Positions 36,387 to 45,694 of a stretch of DNA of 64,000 nucleotides are shown here, in pieces (within the stretch, counting starts at the first letter, position 1; each line of letters starts with the position of its first letter). Location: the NCBI GenBank assembly GCA_964632485.1, contig CAZWDO010000001.1, forward strand, positions 299,573-363,572, written 5' to 3'. The translations under genes and the position numbers were made by a program. This DNA comes from CAZWDO01 sp964632485 [NCBI: uncultured bacterium] (GTDB taxonomy: Bacteria; JAGOEH01). The notes below the pieces were generated by a model. The model did not search any database and was not told the DNA's origin. It saw only the letters and a list, made by a program, of their open reading frames with translations.

Positions 36387-36901
36387 GTTGTTATAAAATT
36401 TCTTTCTACCGGAAGATAGGGACCCAATTCCCACTTTTTAAATAATTGCAAGATATAAAATATAATTACAAAACCCAAAAAAACACTTGACTTTTTCAAT
36501 AAATTTATTAAATTGTATAACATGAAAGATTTGATTTGGAAAAAATGCCGTCTTTACTATTTGAGTAAAGGCTACTACATCTATATTCAGTTAAAGCGCA
36601 ACATTAGTCTGTTGCGGGAAGCGCAGTTGGTAAAAGTGCAGGCTTTTACCGAATCATTCAGTCTCTAAGCTATTATTAATCCCTTTTTTACCATCTTCGT
36701 ACATTCGATGACGCGTGAAAATTAGTAAAACGTTTAACAACTAAACGCGTAAATTTATTAAATTCATACAATCATCGAAATAAAAATAAACCTTAATCGA
36801 CCTTGATTGAAATGGGTTTAAGCATTTCATCACCCAGTCCAATCGATTTGAAACAACCGGTAACTTCCGTATCAAAATAGATATGAAAGGAATAAGATAA
36901 A
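36387..36901 (+). other. Intergenic region upstream of speH with a possible small ORF
   Basis: AT-rich. It contains a 48-codon frame (36522-36668, described separately) and a long leader to speH. No riboswitch of a known class is recognisable by eye. Confidence 0.5.
36522..36668 (+). CDS. Possible small basic protein, 48 residues
   Basis: An ATG at 36522 opens a frame beginning MKDLIWKKCRLYYL and ending AFTESFSL before a TAA at 36666. It is rich in Lys, Tyr and Leu with no membrane segment. No ribosome site is seen, and TATAAC lies immediately before the ATG. Unrecognised; it may be chance. Confidence 0.25.
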   Translation: MKDLIWKKCRLYYLSKGYYIYIQLKRNISLLREAQLVKVQAFTESFSL

Positions 36902-37279
36902 ATGAACGCATTAGGACGTCAAATTTTAGTTGAGTTTTATGATTGCAATAGCGAGCGCTTGAATGATTGCCAGTATATCGGAGAAGAGATGGAAAAAGCA
37001 GTGATTGCCGCCAAGGCAACCGTTGTATCAAAAACATTTCATCATTTTTCACCCTTTGGAGTAAGCGGCGTCATTGTTATTGCCGAATCACACGTAGCTA
37101 TTCATACCTGGCCGGAATATCAATATGCAGCCGTTGATATTTTCACTTGTGGTGAAACAATCGACCCCTGGGTGATCCATGATCTGTTAAAAACCGCTTT
37201 TGAGAGCGGACATGCTTCGCAAATGGAAATCAAGCGGGGGATTTTTAATCTCGAACACCTCGCGCATAAAGCCGCTTAA
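36902..37279 (+). CDS. speH: S-adenosylmethionine decarboxylase, prokaryotic class 1B proenzyme
   Basis: Makes decarboxylated SAM, the aminopropyl donor for spermidine. 125 residues, typical length. The self-cleavage site is Glu62-Ser63-His64 in IAESHVAIHTWPE, giving the pyruvoyl group at Ser63, the same numbering as in the Thermotoga enzyme. Cys83 falls in the DIFTCG segment that carries the catalytic Cys. AAAGGAAT precedes the ATG. speE follows 31 bases later, so both steps are co-expressed. Confidence 0.96.
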   Translation: MNALGRQILVEFYDCNSERLNDCQYIGEEMEKAVIAAKATVVSKTFHHFSPFGVSGVIVIAESHVAIHTWPEYQYAAVDIFTCGETIDPWVIHDLLKTAFESGHASQMEIKRGIFNLEHLAHKAA

Positions 37280-37310
37280 TAAATTAATTTTTAAGGAAAG
37301 GACAAAAAAA

Positions 37311-38144
37311 ATGGAATTATGGTTTACCGATCATCATGGCGATACAGGTTTTAAAATTCGTCTTCAGGAGCAATTGGCGCATCGTAAAAGCCCCTGGCAA
37401 ACAATTGATATTTTTGAAACCGCCAATGTTGGCCGAATTATGGTTATTGATGGAATTCTGATGTTAACCGAATGGGATGAATTCGTCTATCATGAAATGC
37501 TGACTAATATACCCGCGCAGATTATCCCCCAACTGGAACGGGTATTGATTATTGGCGGGGGCGACGGGGGTACGGCTCGTGAAATCCTTAAATACCCCCA
37601 GGTGAAGGAAGTGATACTGGTCGATATCGATGAAGAAGTCATCCGGGCGGCAAAAGATTTCTTTCCGGGATTTGCTCCCGTCTTCAACGATCCGAGACTG
37701 AAGGTTCAATGCCAGGATGGAGCTCAATTTGTAAAAAAGTACGAGGACTATTTTGATCTTGTTATCATCGATTCCACCGACCCTATCGGACCGGGAGAAG
37801 TTCTTTTTACCGCCGAATTTTATAAGGATTGCGCCCGAACGTTGAAATCTCATGGAGTGTTAACCGCCCAATCCGAGTCACCGTTCGACAAGCGGTATCA
37901 GCAAACGATCCGCAATATCCAGACTAATTTACGTCAATCCTTTGAAGGTTCAACCATTTATCTGGGTTATATCCCCACCTATCCATGGGGATTGTGGGCT
38001 TTCGCCCTGGCCTGGAAAACGCCCCTTGACTATCGCCACCCGAGTGGGGAACGCCAAGTCCCGGAGGGCTTGAAATATTACACCCGCTCACTACATTCCG
38101 CCTGTTTCGAATTGCCCCCCTTCGTTCAGCAACTATTACCCTGA
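37311..38144 (+). CDS. speE: Spermidine synthase
   Basis: Transfers the aminopropyl group of decarboxylated SAM to putrescine. 277 residues from the ATG at 37311, preceded by AAGGAAAGGA. The longer frame from 37200 overlaps speH and is rejected. Motifs: LIIGGGDGGTAREIL (SAM site), LVDIDEEVI, CQDGAQF, and IIDSTDPIGPGE with the catalytic Asp. An inverted repeat follows at 38234. Confidence 0.96.
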   Translation: MELWFTDHHGDTGFKIRLQEQLAHRKSPWQTIDIFETANVGRIMVIDGILMLTEWDEFVYHEMLTNIPAQIIPQLERVLIIGGGDGGTAREILKYPQVKEVILVDIDEEVIRAAKDFFPGFAPVFNDPRLKVQCQDGAQFVKKYEDYFDLVIIDSTDPIGPGEVLFTAEFYKDCARTLKSHGVLTAQSESPFDKRYQQTIRNIQTNLRQSFEGSTIYLGYIPTYPWGLWAFALAWKTPLDYRHPSGERQVPEGLKYYTRSLHSACFELPPFVQQLLP

Positions 38145-38233
38145 ACTCGACAATTAAAGGTTTTACAAACCAGAAATAAGTTAACCGATCGGGATAGCAA
38201 TCTATCTAAAGCCGATCAATTATTATTATCTGA

Positions 38234-38264
38234 CAGACCGGGCTCCTGAACAAGACCCGGTCTG
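38234..38264 (+). terminator. Probable terminator after speE
   Basis: CAGACCGGG (38234-38242) pairs perfectly with CCCGGTCTG (38256-38264). No strong T-run follows. It lies 90 bases after the speE stop. Confidence 0.55.
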
Positions 38265-38369
38265 ATTATAGGTCAAAAAAACTAGCCGAATATATAGTTA
38301 ATCCAAATTTACGAATTGTTTGGCAAGTTAGACCGGAATATAAAGATTAAAAAAATTAATACTTTTTTC

Positions 38370-38398
38370 TTGATAATATTTTGATGATTCTGTATATT
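38370..38398 (+). promoter_or_regulatory. Promoter upstream of the sensor kinase
   Basis: TTGATA (38370-38375), 17 bases, TATATT (38393-38398). It gives a leader of about 270 bases before the kinase start, which includes the small frame at 38518. Nothing else is recognisable in 38265-38517. Confidence 0.5.
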
Positions 38399-38517
38399 AT
38401 AGCAGTAAATCATTGACAAAAGACTCAATTTTAACCTAAAAATTGCAGATAACAGATGATAAACCGAGAAAACTCAGCCATTAAAATGGTCAGTAAGGGC
38501 CCTTGTATGGAGATGCG

Positions 38518-38667
38518 GTGTCCGAACTTAAAATTCTGATTGGTTATTGGGCAATGAATTGGATTTTATCATCAGCGCGGATGAATCTCTTGAAATTTTT
38601 ATTCAGATTATTGTCGTTTGTTTTAAGCCCTACTGAACAATCAGCTCTTATAGCGCCAAAAGGATGA
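38518..38667 (+). CDS. Possible small ORF ahead of the sensor kinase, 49 residues
   Basis: A GTG at 38518 has GGAG five bases upstream and reads MSELKILIGYWAMNWI and on to a TGA at 38665. That stop overlaps the first ATG of the kinase frame (38664). It could be a coupled leader peptide or a decayed receiver-like gene: the start resembles the KILIVDD opening, and another frame continues NELDFIISADESLE. Weak support. Confidence 0.25.
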   Translation: MSELKILIGYWAMNWILSSARMNLLKFLFRLLSFVLSPTEQSALIAPKG

Positions 38668-38672
38668 TAATT

Positions 38673-40721
38673 ATGTCAAAACGAATATTACAAGCGGCTA
38701 TCTTTTTATTAATAATTATAGTCATTTGCGCAGCAATTTATAGTTTTTCCAAAAAACCATCAACCGTAATTAAGAAAGCCGAACTCGTAGTTGATGATTC
38801 AAGCAGGGCCAGGGCTCCAAATCATAAACGTCGAATAGTTCACGTAAGTATCAATAACTCTTGGCCTGATAGTTTTTTGGATAAGCAAGGAACTCCCCAA
38901 GGTCTGTTGATTGATATTCTTAATGAGATTGCTAACTATGAAAACTGGCAGTTGATTTATATAATGGATGAATGGCAAACAGGATTAGAAAAACTAAAAA
39001 ATTGTGAAGTAGAGCTTAAGGTTTCAATTGCCCTGACCAAAGAGCGGGATATGATTTTTGATTTTTCCGCAGAACCGGCTTATCTGGATTGGGCCAATGT
39101 GATTGTAAATGATTTAAATATTCAGAATATTCTGGATTTGAATAACCGAAAAGTGGCTATCACACATCAAGGTTTTTTTCCAATGGAATTTCAAAATTTG
39201 TGCACTGGTTTTGGGATATCCCCTCAATTTATCCGGTTTCAAACCGATGAAGACATATTAATGGCACTAGAAAGAAAACAGGTAGATGCAGGCGTTATTC
39301 CCCATGTATTTGCTGTTCTTAACGCCCATAAATATAATGTAAAGTTTAGTCCCATTGTATTTTCTCCAATCGGAGTTTTTTTTGCTACACCAGAGGGAAA
39401 ATACGGGGAGCTGTTGGAAACAATTGACCGGTATCTAATCATGTGGAAAAAAGATCACGACTCCTTTTATTATGAAACTCTGGGAAAATGGATCTACTCC
39501 GAAAAGACACGCGCAATTGTCCCGCATTGGATACTTGTTTTCCTTGGGATCGGCGTTGGATTAGTTGCTTTTCTTTTTATTTGGGTAAGAATCTTGCGAT
39601 ATCAGGTTAAGCGAAGGACTTACGCTCTGCAGGAAAGTGAAAAAAGATTTTTTACACTCTTTGAAAACAGTCCGGCTTCTTTATGGGAGGAAGACTTCTC
39701 TGAAGTAAAATCATATCTTCAAAGCATAGAAAGCGAGATTGATAACAACATTGAACACTATTTGACAATCCACCCGGAAGTTCTCGCGCAATGCGCAAAA
39801 CGGGTTAAAATCATCGATGTCAATCAAGCTACTTTAAAACTTCATGGCGCAAAAACCAAGGAAGAATTGCTTGAAAACCTCAACACCACTTTCACTTCAG
39901 ATTCATATCCGACATTCCAAAAAGAGATTATCGCTATTCAACATGGCATACATTATCTGGAAACAGAAGCTGTAGTTAAGACTCTCGACGGAATTGAACG
40001 TTATATTAACCTTCAGTGGCAGGTTTCTCCTCAACACAAGGAAACGCTCTCGAGAGTGTTAATTTCAATTACCGATATAACTGAACGCAAACTGACAGAA
40101 GATAAAAACAAAGCTCTTCTCATCGAAAAAGAACTCCTTCTGAAAGAAGTTCATCACCGCATCAAGAACAATATGTACACGATTAAGGGACTGCTTGCCA
40201 TGCAGATAGATTCTGAAAACAATCCATCAGCTTATGCATCGTTAAAAGATGCCGAAAGTCGGGTACAAAGCATCATTATGTTGTACGACAGATTGCATTG
40301 CACTGATAATTACCGCGAATTATCAGTAAAAGCGTATCTTGAGCCACTCGCAGAAGAAATCATTCACAGTTTTTCTAAGAACAGAAAGATTACACTAACC
40401 ACTGAGATCGATGACTTTATTTTAAATCTTCAACAGTTGACTCCCCTTGGAATAATCATCAATGAACTGCTGACCAATATGATGAAGCATGCGTTTATTG
40501 GCCAGAATAGGGGTACTATATTTATATCCGTGTCGTTAAGAGATAAAAATCTTAAAATCGTATTACGGGATAACGGAGTTGGAATTCCCGAGTCAATCAG
40601 TTTTTCAAACCCAAGCGGCTTTGGAATGAAGATTGTAAGTATGCTCCTCGAACAGTTTAGAGGTAACATCCAGATTGAACGAGATAAAGGAACAAAATTT
40701 ATTCTTGAATTTATTTTATAG
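38673..40721 (+). CDS. Sensor histidine kinase: periplasmic SBP_3 domain, TM, PAS, HisKA_2
   Basis: 682 residues from the ATG at 38673 (AAAAGG 9 bases upstream; another ATG three codons earlier). An N-terminal anchor helix (about 5-24) is followed by an extracytoplasmic solute-binding domain like family-3 amino-acid binding proteins (about 50-275; SWPDSFLDKQGTPQGLLIDIL). A second helix lies at WILVFLGIGVGLVAFLFIWV, then a PAS-like region and a HisKA_2-type dimerisation domain with the phosphorylated His in EVHHRIKNN. A HATPase_c domain (NELLTNMMKHAF, DNGVGIP) ends the protein. It probably senses a small amino-acid-like ligand. No response regulator is adjacent. Other genes: tRNA-Phe convergent downstream. 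Confidence 0.9.
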   Translation: MSKRILQAAIFLLIIIVICAAIYSFSKKPSTVIKKAELVVDDSSRARAPNHKRRIVHVSINNSWPDSFLDKQGTPQGLLIDILNEIANYENWQLIYIMDEWQTGLEKLKNCEVELKVSIALTKERDMIFDFSAEPAYLDWANVIVNDLNIQNILDLNNRKVAITHQGFFPMEFQNLCTGFGISPQFIRFQTDEDILMALERKQVDAGVIPHVFAVLNAHKYNVKFSPIVFSPIGVFFATPEGKYGELLETIDRYLIMWKKDHDSFYYETLGKWIYSEKTRAIVPHWILVFLGIGVGLVAFLFIWVRILRYQVKRRTYALQESEKRFFTLFENSPASLWEEDFSEVKSYLQSIESEIDNNIEHYLTIHPEVLAQCAKRVKIIDVNQATLKLHGAKTKEELLENLNTTFTSDSYPTFQKEIIAIQHGIHYLETEAVVKTLDGIERYINLQWQVSPQHKETLSRVLISITDITERKLTEDKNKALLIEKELLLKEVHHRIKNNMYTIKGLLAMQIDSENNPSAYASLKDAESRVQSIIMLYDRLHCTDNYRELSVKAYLEPLAEEIIHSFSKNRKITLTTEIDDFILNLQQLTPLGIIINELLTNMMKHAFIGQNRGTIFISVSLRDKNLKIVLRDNGVGIPESISFSNPSGFGMKIVSMLLEQFRGNIQIERDKGTKFILEFIL

Positions 40722-40750
40722 TTAAAGAAACAGGATATGAACTTGAAGTT

Positions 40751-40823
<73 letters not shown>

Positions 40824-40932
40824 ACTTGAGCCTATAATATATGCTTTTTCAGATAAAAGTCAAGACATTTTTTTAATCTCTGCATTTTTTGTTCAGAAAA
40901 ATTATAAATTTTCAACTTTAGGTAAAAGTTTC

Positions 40933-41598
40933 TCAATAGGGCTGGGTCCGCTTAATTAGTTGTTTTGAGTTTTTAGAAAAACCGGACTGGATTGCTTCCG
41001 CTGCCCGGGCGGCTTCGTCCTGAGTAGCAAATGGACCGGTATAAACTTCATACCATTTCCCGAAGTTGTCTTCATTTTGTCCCTCGACGATGCGGAAAAG
41101 AGCGGAATAACCTTTCGCTTTTGCCTGGCTGATCTGTTTTTTAGCGTAATATAGACCGCGAAATGAATTCAACCGGGCATACCAATATTCCCCGGTGGAA
41201 GAATGGCCCGAAAGCGCGGCTTCCTCAGGTTTGTCCGGAAGGTTGCCTCTTGAAGGTTTGGATTTAACAGATTCTGGTTTAGGTAGTTCGATCTCCTTTT
41301 GAGAAGTGGGAGCTTGATTTTCGCCGTCAAAAGCGGCTAAAGTATCGATTGATTCAATCTGGTTAATGGGATCAAAGGAATCTATGCTATCGCTTTCTGA
41401 ATTGATCAAGTCGGCAACGATGGTTACTGAATCAGTTTCCAGAGATTTATTAAGAGAATCCTTGGCCATTTTAACCCAAAAAAAATATCCACCCAAAACA
41501 ATAAGAGCTACGCAAATAAGCGCAAGGGTGATCAGAGGACCGATCCGATTGCCCCGCTTGGGTTCATCTTCCATGTAAAAATCTTTTTCTTCGGACAT
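40933..41598 (-). CDS. SPOR-domain bitopic membrane protein
   Basis: 221 residues: short acidic cytoplasmic start, one transmembrane helix (about 20-45), a Ser/Asp/Glu-rich periplasmic linker (about 50-130) and a C-terminal SPOR domain (about 136-215; YWYARLNSFRGLYYAKKQ, WYEVYTGPFATQDEAARAAEAI). SPOR domains bind denuded peptidoglycan at division sites, so a cell-division or cell-wall role is likely. The promoter TTGACA/TATTTT is at 41711-41683 on the minus strand. It is divergent from the SH3b protein gene. Confidence 0.88.
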   Translation of the reverse strand: MSEEKDFYMEDEPKRGNRIGPLITLALICVALIVLGGYFFWVKMAKDSLNKSLETDSVTIVADLINSESDSIDSFDPINQIESIDTLAAFDGENQAPTSQKEIELPKPESVKSKPSRGNLPDKPEEAALSGHSSTGEYWYARLNSFRGLYYAKKQISQAKAKGYSALFRIVEGQNEDNFGKWYEVYTGPFATQDEAARAAEAIQSGFSKNSKQLIKRTQPY

Positions 41599-41682
41599 TT
41601 AGACCTCCTTTGGTCATTCCTGGGCGATCAGGTGTTACATGTTAAATTTCTTATTAAATTCAGGAAAACAAGGTTTCAATTA

Positions 41683-41711
41683 AAAATAATCATATTTAAA
41701 AAAAATGTCAA
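41683..41711 (-). promoter_or_regulatory. Promoter of the SPOR protein gene
   Basis: Minus strand TTGACA (41711-41706), 17 bases, TATTTT (41688-41683), about 85 bases before the ATG. Confidence 0.55.
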
Positions 41712-41733
41712 TAAAAAAAATAATAAAAACTAC

Positions 41734-41762
41734 TTGACAGATTGCTAAAAAAAAATTATTAT
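41734..41762 (+). promoter_or_regulatory. Promoter of the SH3b-DUF1015 operon
   Basis: TTGACA (41734-41739), 17 bases, TATTAT (41757-41762), about 75 bases before the ATG at 41841. AGGAGG precedes that ATG. Confidence 0.72.
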
Positions 41763-41840
41763 AGATAGTATGAGAAAAAGTCGATTTAGATTGCACTTAT
41801 CAATAAAAAGTCTATTCAAATTTTTTAAAAGCAGGAGGCC

Positions 41841-43265
41841 ATGATGAGCTTTGTTAAACGCGCTTATTGTATCATACTGATTATGATGCTGATACCCATG
41901 TTGTTGGCGGAATCTCCGCGGACCGCGTCGATTCGAATTTCCAGTTATCTGCGTTCGACGCCCCTTATTCCATCATCACCGAAAAGCAATGTAATAAAAA
42001 TAGTGAAAGCGAACCAACCCTGTTCCCTGGTTAAGTTTAATAAAGGGTGGTTCCTTTGCCGTTTTGAGGATGGCAGTGAAGGATGGGTTTACCGTAAACT
42101 TTTAAATTATTATGATTCTCAGAATCAGCCGATTGAAAACTTTGATCCGTATAAAGATAGCGAATGGCATCCAACCAAAACCCCACAGCCTATCAAACAG
42201 ACGACTCATCAAGTAAAGGAAGTAGACACCTCGACTCACGTTACTACAAAAACCCAGGAAAAACCTAAAAAACCGGTTTCCTCAAAACCAGCCCAAACCC
42301 AACCCGCGCAACAAACTCAGGTTGTAGCTACGCAATCGCCTGAAGCGCTCACTAAGGAAATTGCTTTTTCCGATTCGTTAATTAGAATCAATGAGCGGAT
42401 TGATAGCATCAACAACACAATCGCATTGATGCAGAACAATCTGGATCAAAAATCATCACAACTATCTGAAGTACTCGAAAGAATTAACCAAATCGAAGTC
42501 AATTATACAAATATTAATAAAAAAGTGGATTCTTTTACACCTTCCACCTCTAATACATTACTTTGGATATTAATGGCGATTTTGATTATTTTAGTATTCA
42601 TACTTTATACAAGTCTATCCAAAACCCGCCGTATCCTTGGCGCTCGTCAGGAAGAATCGCAAACAACAATTGAAAACCTTGAAACGAAAATAAAGAACTC
42701 CTATAAAAAAATGACGATTCTTTCCCGCAACGAATATCAGGAAATCAAAAGCGCTTTGTCATACCTTTCCCACATGGAAGATCGCTCAATCCAGGCTTTA
42801 TTGAATGAAACAGAATCCAATAAAGGCAATGTGAAAAAGATGAGCAATGAGACCTTGTCCTATTTAAAATCCAAAGATATTTCCCAACGGTTGCGTGAGA
42901 TTCTTAGTATATATACAGTAAATGAAAATACTGAAGCCCGCCAGAAAAAAGCGCTAAAACTGATCCAGGATATGGAAACTGTTGTCGCGGAGGTTATCAC
43001 CAACTTGAACAGTAGTGAACCATTTTCACGGACAGTAGAAAACTGGTTTAAGAACCTGGCAACGACGGCCGAAGGCATCACTAATCTTACCAATATCTTC
43101 CGGTCCAACTTGTTAAAAAACTATTATCAGTCATTTTTCCAGGCGACATCAGAAACCTATCCGAGTGAAACCAGCAACATCCAGCAGCAAATTCAAAACA
43201 AAAATTGGCGACAGGCCCTGCATCTGTTTGAAAAATCTTTTAATGATAATTCTACGGTTAAATAA
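41841..43265 (+). CDS. SH3b-domain membrane protein with coiled coils
   Basis: 474 residues: signal peptide or anchor (about 1-24), bacterial SH3 domain (about 27-95; ISSYLRSTP, CSLVKFNKGWFLCRFEDGSEGWVYRKLL), and a Thr/Gln/Pro-rich linker (about 110-175). A coiled coil (about 180-228) precedes a transmembrane helix (about 234-255), followed by a long helical, probably cytoplasmic C-terminal half. An SH3b domain outside joined to a large cytoplasmic helical domain suggests a link between cell wall and cytoplasm. No exact family recognised. Strong AGGAGG ribosome site. DUF1015 gene follows 14 bases later. Confidence 0.78.
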   Translation: MMSFVKRAYCIILIMMLIPMLLAESPRTASIRISSYLRSTPLIPSSPKSNVIKIVKANQPCSLVKFNKGWFLCRFEDGSEGWVYRKLLNYYDSQNQPIENFDPYKDSEWHPTKTPQPIKQTTHQVKEVDTSTHVTTKTQEKPKKPVSSKPAQTQPAQQTQVVATQSPEALTKEIAFSDSLIRINERIDSINNTIALMQNNLDQKSSQLSEVLERINQIEVNYTNINKKVDSFTPSTSNTLLWILMAILIILVFILYTSLSKTRRILGARQEESQTTIENLETKIKNSYKKMTILSRNEYQEIKSALSYLSHMEDRSIQALLNETESNKGNVKKMSNETLSYLKSKDISQRLREILSIYTVNENTEARQKKALKLIQDMETVVAEVITNLNSSEPFSRTVENWFKNLATTAEGITNLTNIFRSNLLKNYYQSFFQATSETYPSETSNIQQQIQNKNWRQALHLFEKSFNDNSTVK

Positions 43266-43279
43266 AAGGAGCCCATTTC

Positions 43280-44539
43280 ATGCGTATATTTCCGTTCAGG
43301 GGTTGGCGCCCGCGGAGTGATGCCGCCGCTCAGCTTATTGCCTATCCGTATGATGTGTTGAACAGGGGGGAAGCAAAAGAGATTCTGGCAAAGAATCCGA
43401 ATAATTTCCTTAAAGTGACCCGTTCTGAAGCCTTGCTGGCAGATCAAATAGATCCCTATGATCCTCAAGTGTATCAATCTGCCCGAAAAAATTTGCAGGA
43501 ATTGAAAGACAGCCAAATTCTCCAACGGGATGCGAATCCCTGTTTTTATGTGTATCGGCAAATTATGGGCAACCACCAACAGACTGGACTGGTTACTACC
43601 TGCCATATAGATGATTATATTGACAATCTGATTCTTAAGCACGAACTAACCCGCCAGGATAAAGAAACCGATCGAACTACCCATATTACAACTACCGGCC
43701 ACAATACCGGTCCTGTCTTCCTGTTTCACAACGAGCGCGAGAATCAGATGGATGCGCTTATAAATGAAATAATTAGCCATCTGACACCAACTTATAAAAT
43801 TAGCACCGATGATGAAATCACCCACATTTTCTGGGTAATTGATGATCCCGCAGCAATGGCGTTAATACAAGAAAAAGCCTCGGTAATCCCCAAATTTTAT
43901 ATTGCCGACGGTCATCATCGCGCCGCATCTTCCGTTAATGCGGGTTTATATTTTAAAAGTCAACCATCATACACCCAAAATGCTGTTGATGCTGAACATT
44001 TTTTAACCATTATTTTCCCGGCCAACCAATTAAAAATTCTTGACTATAACCGAATCGTAAAAGATTTAAACAGCTATTCAGAATCGGATTTTGTTGAAAA
44101 AATCAAAGAAAACTTTAGTGTTTCTGAGTTTGATCAGAGCAATGGATCTAAGAAAGCGCCGCAACAGCCGCATGAAATATCAATGTTTCTGGCCAACAAA
44201 TGGTATCAGTTACGCGCCCGTGAGGACCGAATTGACGAAACTGATTCTCTTCAGCGTCTTGATGTTAATCTTCTTTACCAATACATATTGAGTCCCATTC
44301 TGGGTATTGGTGATCCACGTACTGATAAACGAATAGATTTCGTTGGAGGTATTAGAGGTATTGATGAGTTAGAGCGTTTAGTATTGAACGGCAAGGCAGC
44401 CGTTGCTTTCGCCATGTACCCAACATCTATCGATGATTTGATTCGGGTAGCTGACCAAGGCAAGATCATGCCGCCCAAATCCACCTGGTTTGAACCCAAA
44501 TTGCGGAGTGGGCTCATCCTCCACCAGATGAGCGATTAA
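43280..44539 (+). CDS. DUF1015 family protein
   Basis: 419 residues, the usual length. Characteristic segments: FPFRGWRPR near the N-terminus, AYPYDVLNRGEA, and the family hallmark FYIADGHHRAAS (about residues 210-221), whose His-His-Arg probably forms an active or phosphate site, then the C-terminal PPKSTWFEPK. The biochemical role is not established to my knowledge; soluble cytoplasmic. Co-transcribed with the SH3b gene and convergent with the universal stress gene. Confidence 0.88.
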   Translation: MRIFPFRGWRPRSDAAAQLIAYPYDVLNRGEAKEILAKNPNNFLKVTRSEALLADQIDPYDPQVYQSARKNLQELKDSQILQRDANPCFYVYRQIMGNHQQTGLVTTCHIDDYIDNLILKHELTRQDKETDRTTHITTTGHNTGPVFLFHNERENQMDALINEIISHLTPTYKISTDDEITHIFWVIDDPAAMALIQEKASVIPKFYIADGHHRAASSVNAGLYFKSQPSYTQNAVDAEHFLTIIFPANQLKILDYNRIVKDLNSYSESDFVEKIKENFSVSEFDQSNGSKKAPQQPHEISMFLANKWYQLRAREDRIDETDSLQRLDVNLLYQYILSPILGIGDPRTDKRIDFVGGIRGIDELERLVLNGKAAVAFAMYPTSIDDLIRVADQGKIMPPKSTWFEPKLRSGLILHQMSD

Positions 44540-44593
44540 AAATAAGGTTTGCTCTCAACAGCAGCTATATCATTATCAGGGCAGCGCGCGCAA

Positions 44594-45046
44594 CTATTTA
44601 CTGTTTGAGATTAATACATAGCACGGCGCATACTCAATAATTTGTTCTAATTGTTTCCCGGCAATTACACCTTTAGTACCACCCCGATCACTTGATCGCG
44701 GTAACACAATCAAATCGACCTCATATTTTCGAGCCAAACTGATTACTCGATCCGGAACCGGACCATGTTCGAGAATGATAAAATTTTTAACTTTATGCTC
44801 TAAAGCCATTTCTTCAAAATAGTACAAATATTTCCAGCCGTTTTCCTCAAGCTCAATTTCTATTTCGCCGATTGTTATATCCTTCTGGAAACGGGCCAAT
44901 TGAGAAACAATCGTGGGATCAATCACATTAACGGCAATAATAATTGCACTATGCGTTTGCGCCAGGGACAAGGTATAATTTGCTGAGTTCAGAGCAGCAT
45001 CGCTGCCATCCATTAAAAAAAGAATTTTGTTGATTACTTTTTCCAT
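44594..45046 (-). CDS. Universal stress protein (UspA family)
   Basis: 150 residues of Usp fold: start KILFLMDGSDAALNSANYTL, central LEHGPVPDRVISLARKYEVDLIVLPRSS. The usual ATP-binding GxxGxxxxxxxxGS tail is changed to RGGTKGVIAGKQLEQIIEYAP, so nucleotide binding is uncertain. It is the last gene of the V-ATPase series, 4 bases after subunit D, so its expression is probably tied to the ATPase. Confidence 0.82.
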   Translation of the reverse strand: MEKVINKILFLMDGSDAALNSANYTLSLAQTHSAIIIAVNVIDPTIVSQLARFQKDITIGEIEIELEENGWKYLYYFEEMALEHKVKNFIILEHGPVPDRVISLARKYEVDLIVLPRSSDRGGTKGVIAGKQLEQIIEYAPCYVLISNSK

Positions 45047-45050
45047 TCGT

Positions 45051-45680
45051 TCACTCTTTCGCCTGGTTAATCTTTGATTTTATTTTTTTCATTCTAAAAA
45101 ATTCTTCTTTTTCCAACTCATCCAGAATATCAGTAATTTTTCTGACCGTTTCCTGATATTGGGGGATAAAAATATTGGCTAATGCGTTAACCCGGCGATT
45201 ATTCCGTTTAATTTCCTCAGCCAGGCGCTTAATTGAAATATAGACTTCCGCCCATTTGAGGAGTTTAGGCACCATTTTTTGTATAGAAAGCGTCGCCGAA
45301 TTTATTTCAAAATTACTTTGGGTCAATGTAACGGGATTCACCTGCTCAGAAAACTCCTGCAATTCAATTTGCGGAATATAAACACCCATAACACTTTTTT
45401 CAAAAATCTCAATCTTGAAATCATCCTGCCGGTGCTCCACCAATCGATCAAACTGGCTCTGTCCCAAAAGAGTAATCCCTTTTCTCACATACTGGACAGT
45501 ACGGTTCAACTGTTCCTGGATATCGGAACTAACCTGCTTCAACGCATGTACCTGAGACATAAACTCTATCATCAGAACTTCACGTTTTTGCTGTAGCAAT
45601 TCATGGCCCTTTTTTGCCAGTTTAAGGCTATCCTTAGTTTTGAGTAAATTAGTACGGGTCGGTTTTACTTTAAGCGACAT
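45051..45680 (-). CDS. atpD: V-type ATP synthase subunit D (central stalk)
   Basis: 209 residues, almost all helix. The N-terminus KPTRTNLLKTKDSLKLAKKGHELLQQKRE is the subunit D signature, and the C-terminal coil runs to the end. With subunit F it makes the rotor shaft in the A3B3 head. It starts 14 bases after subunit B. Confidence 0.93.
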   Translation of the reverse strand: MSLKVKPTRTNLLKTKDSLKLAKKGHELLQQKREVLMIEFMSQVHALKQVSSDIQEQLNRTVQYVRKGITLLGQSQFDRLVEHRQDDFKIEIFEKSVMGVYIPQIELQEFSEQVNPVTLTQSNFEINSATLSIQKMVPKLLKWAEVYISIKRLAEEIKRNNRRVNALANIFIPQYQETVRKITDILDELEKEEFFRMKKIKSKINQAKE

Positions 45681-45694
45681 AGTGAAATACCTGG

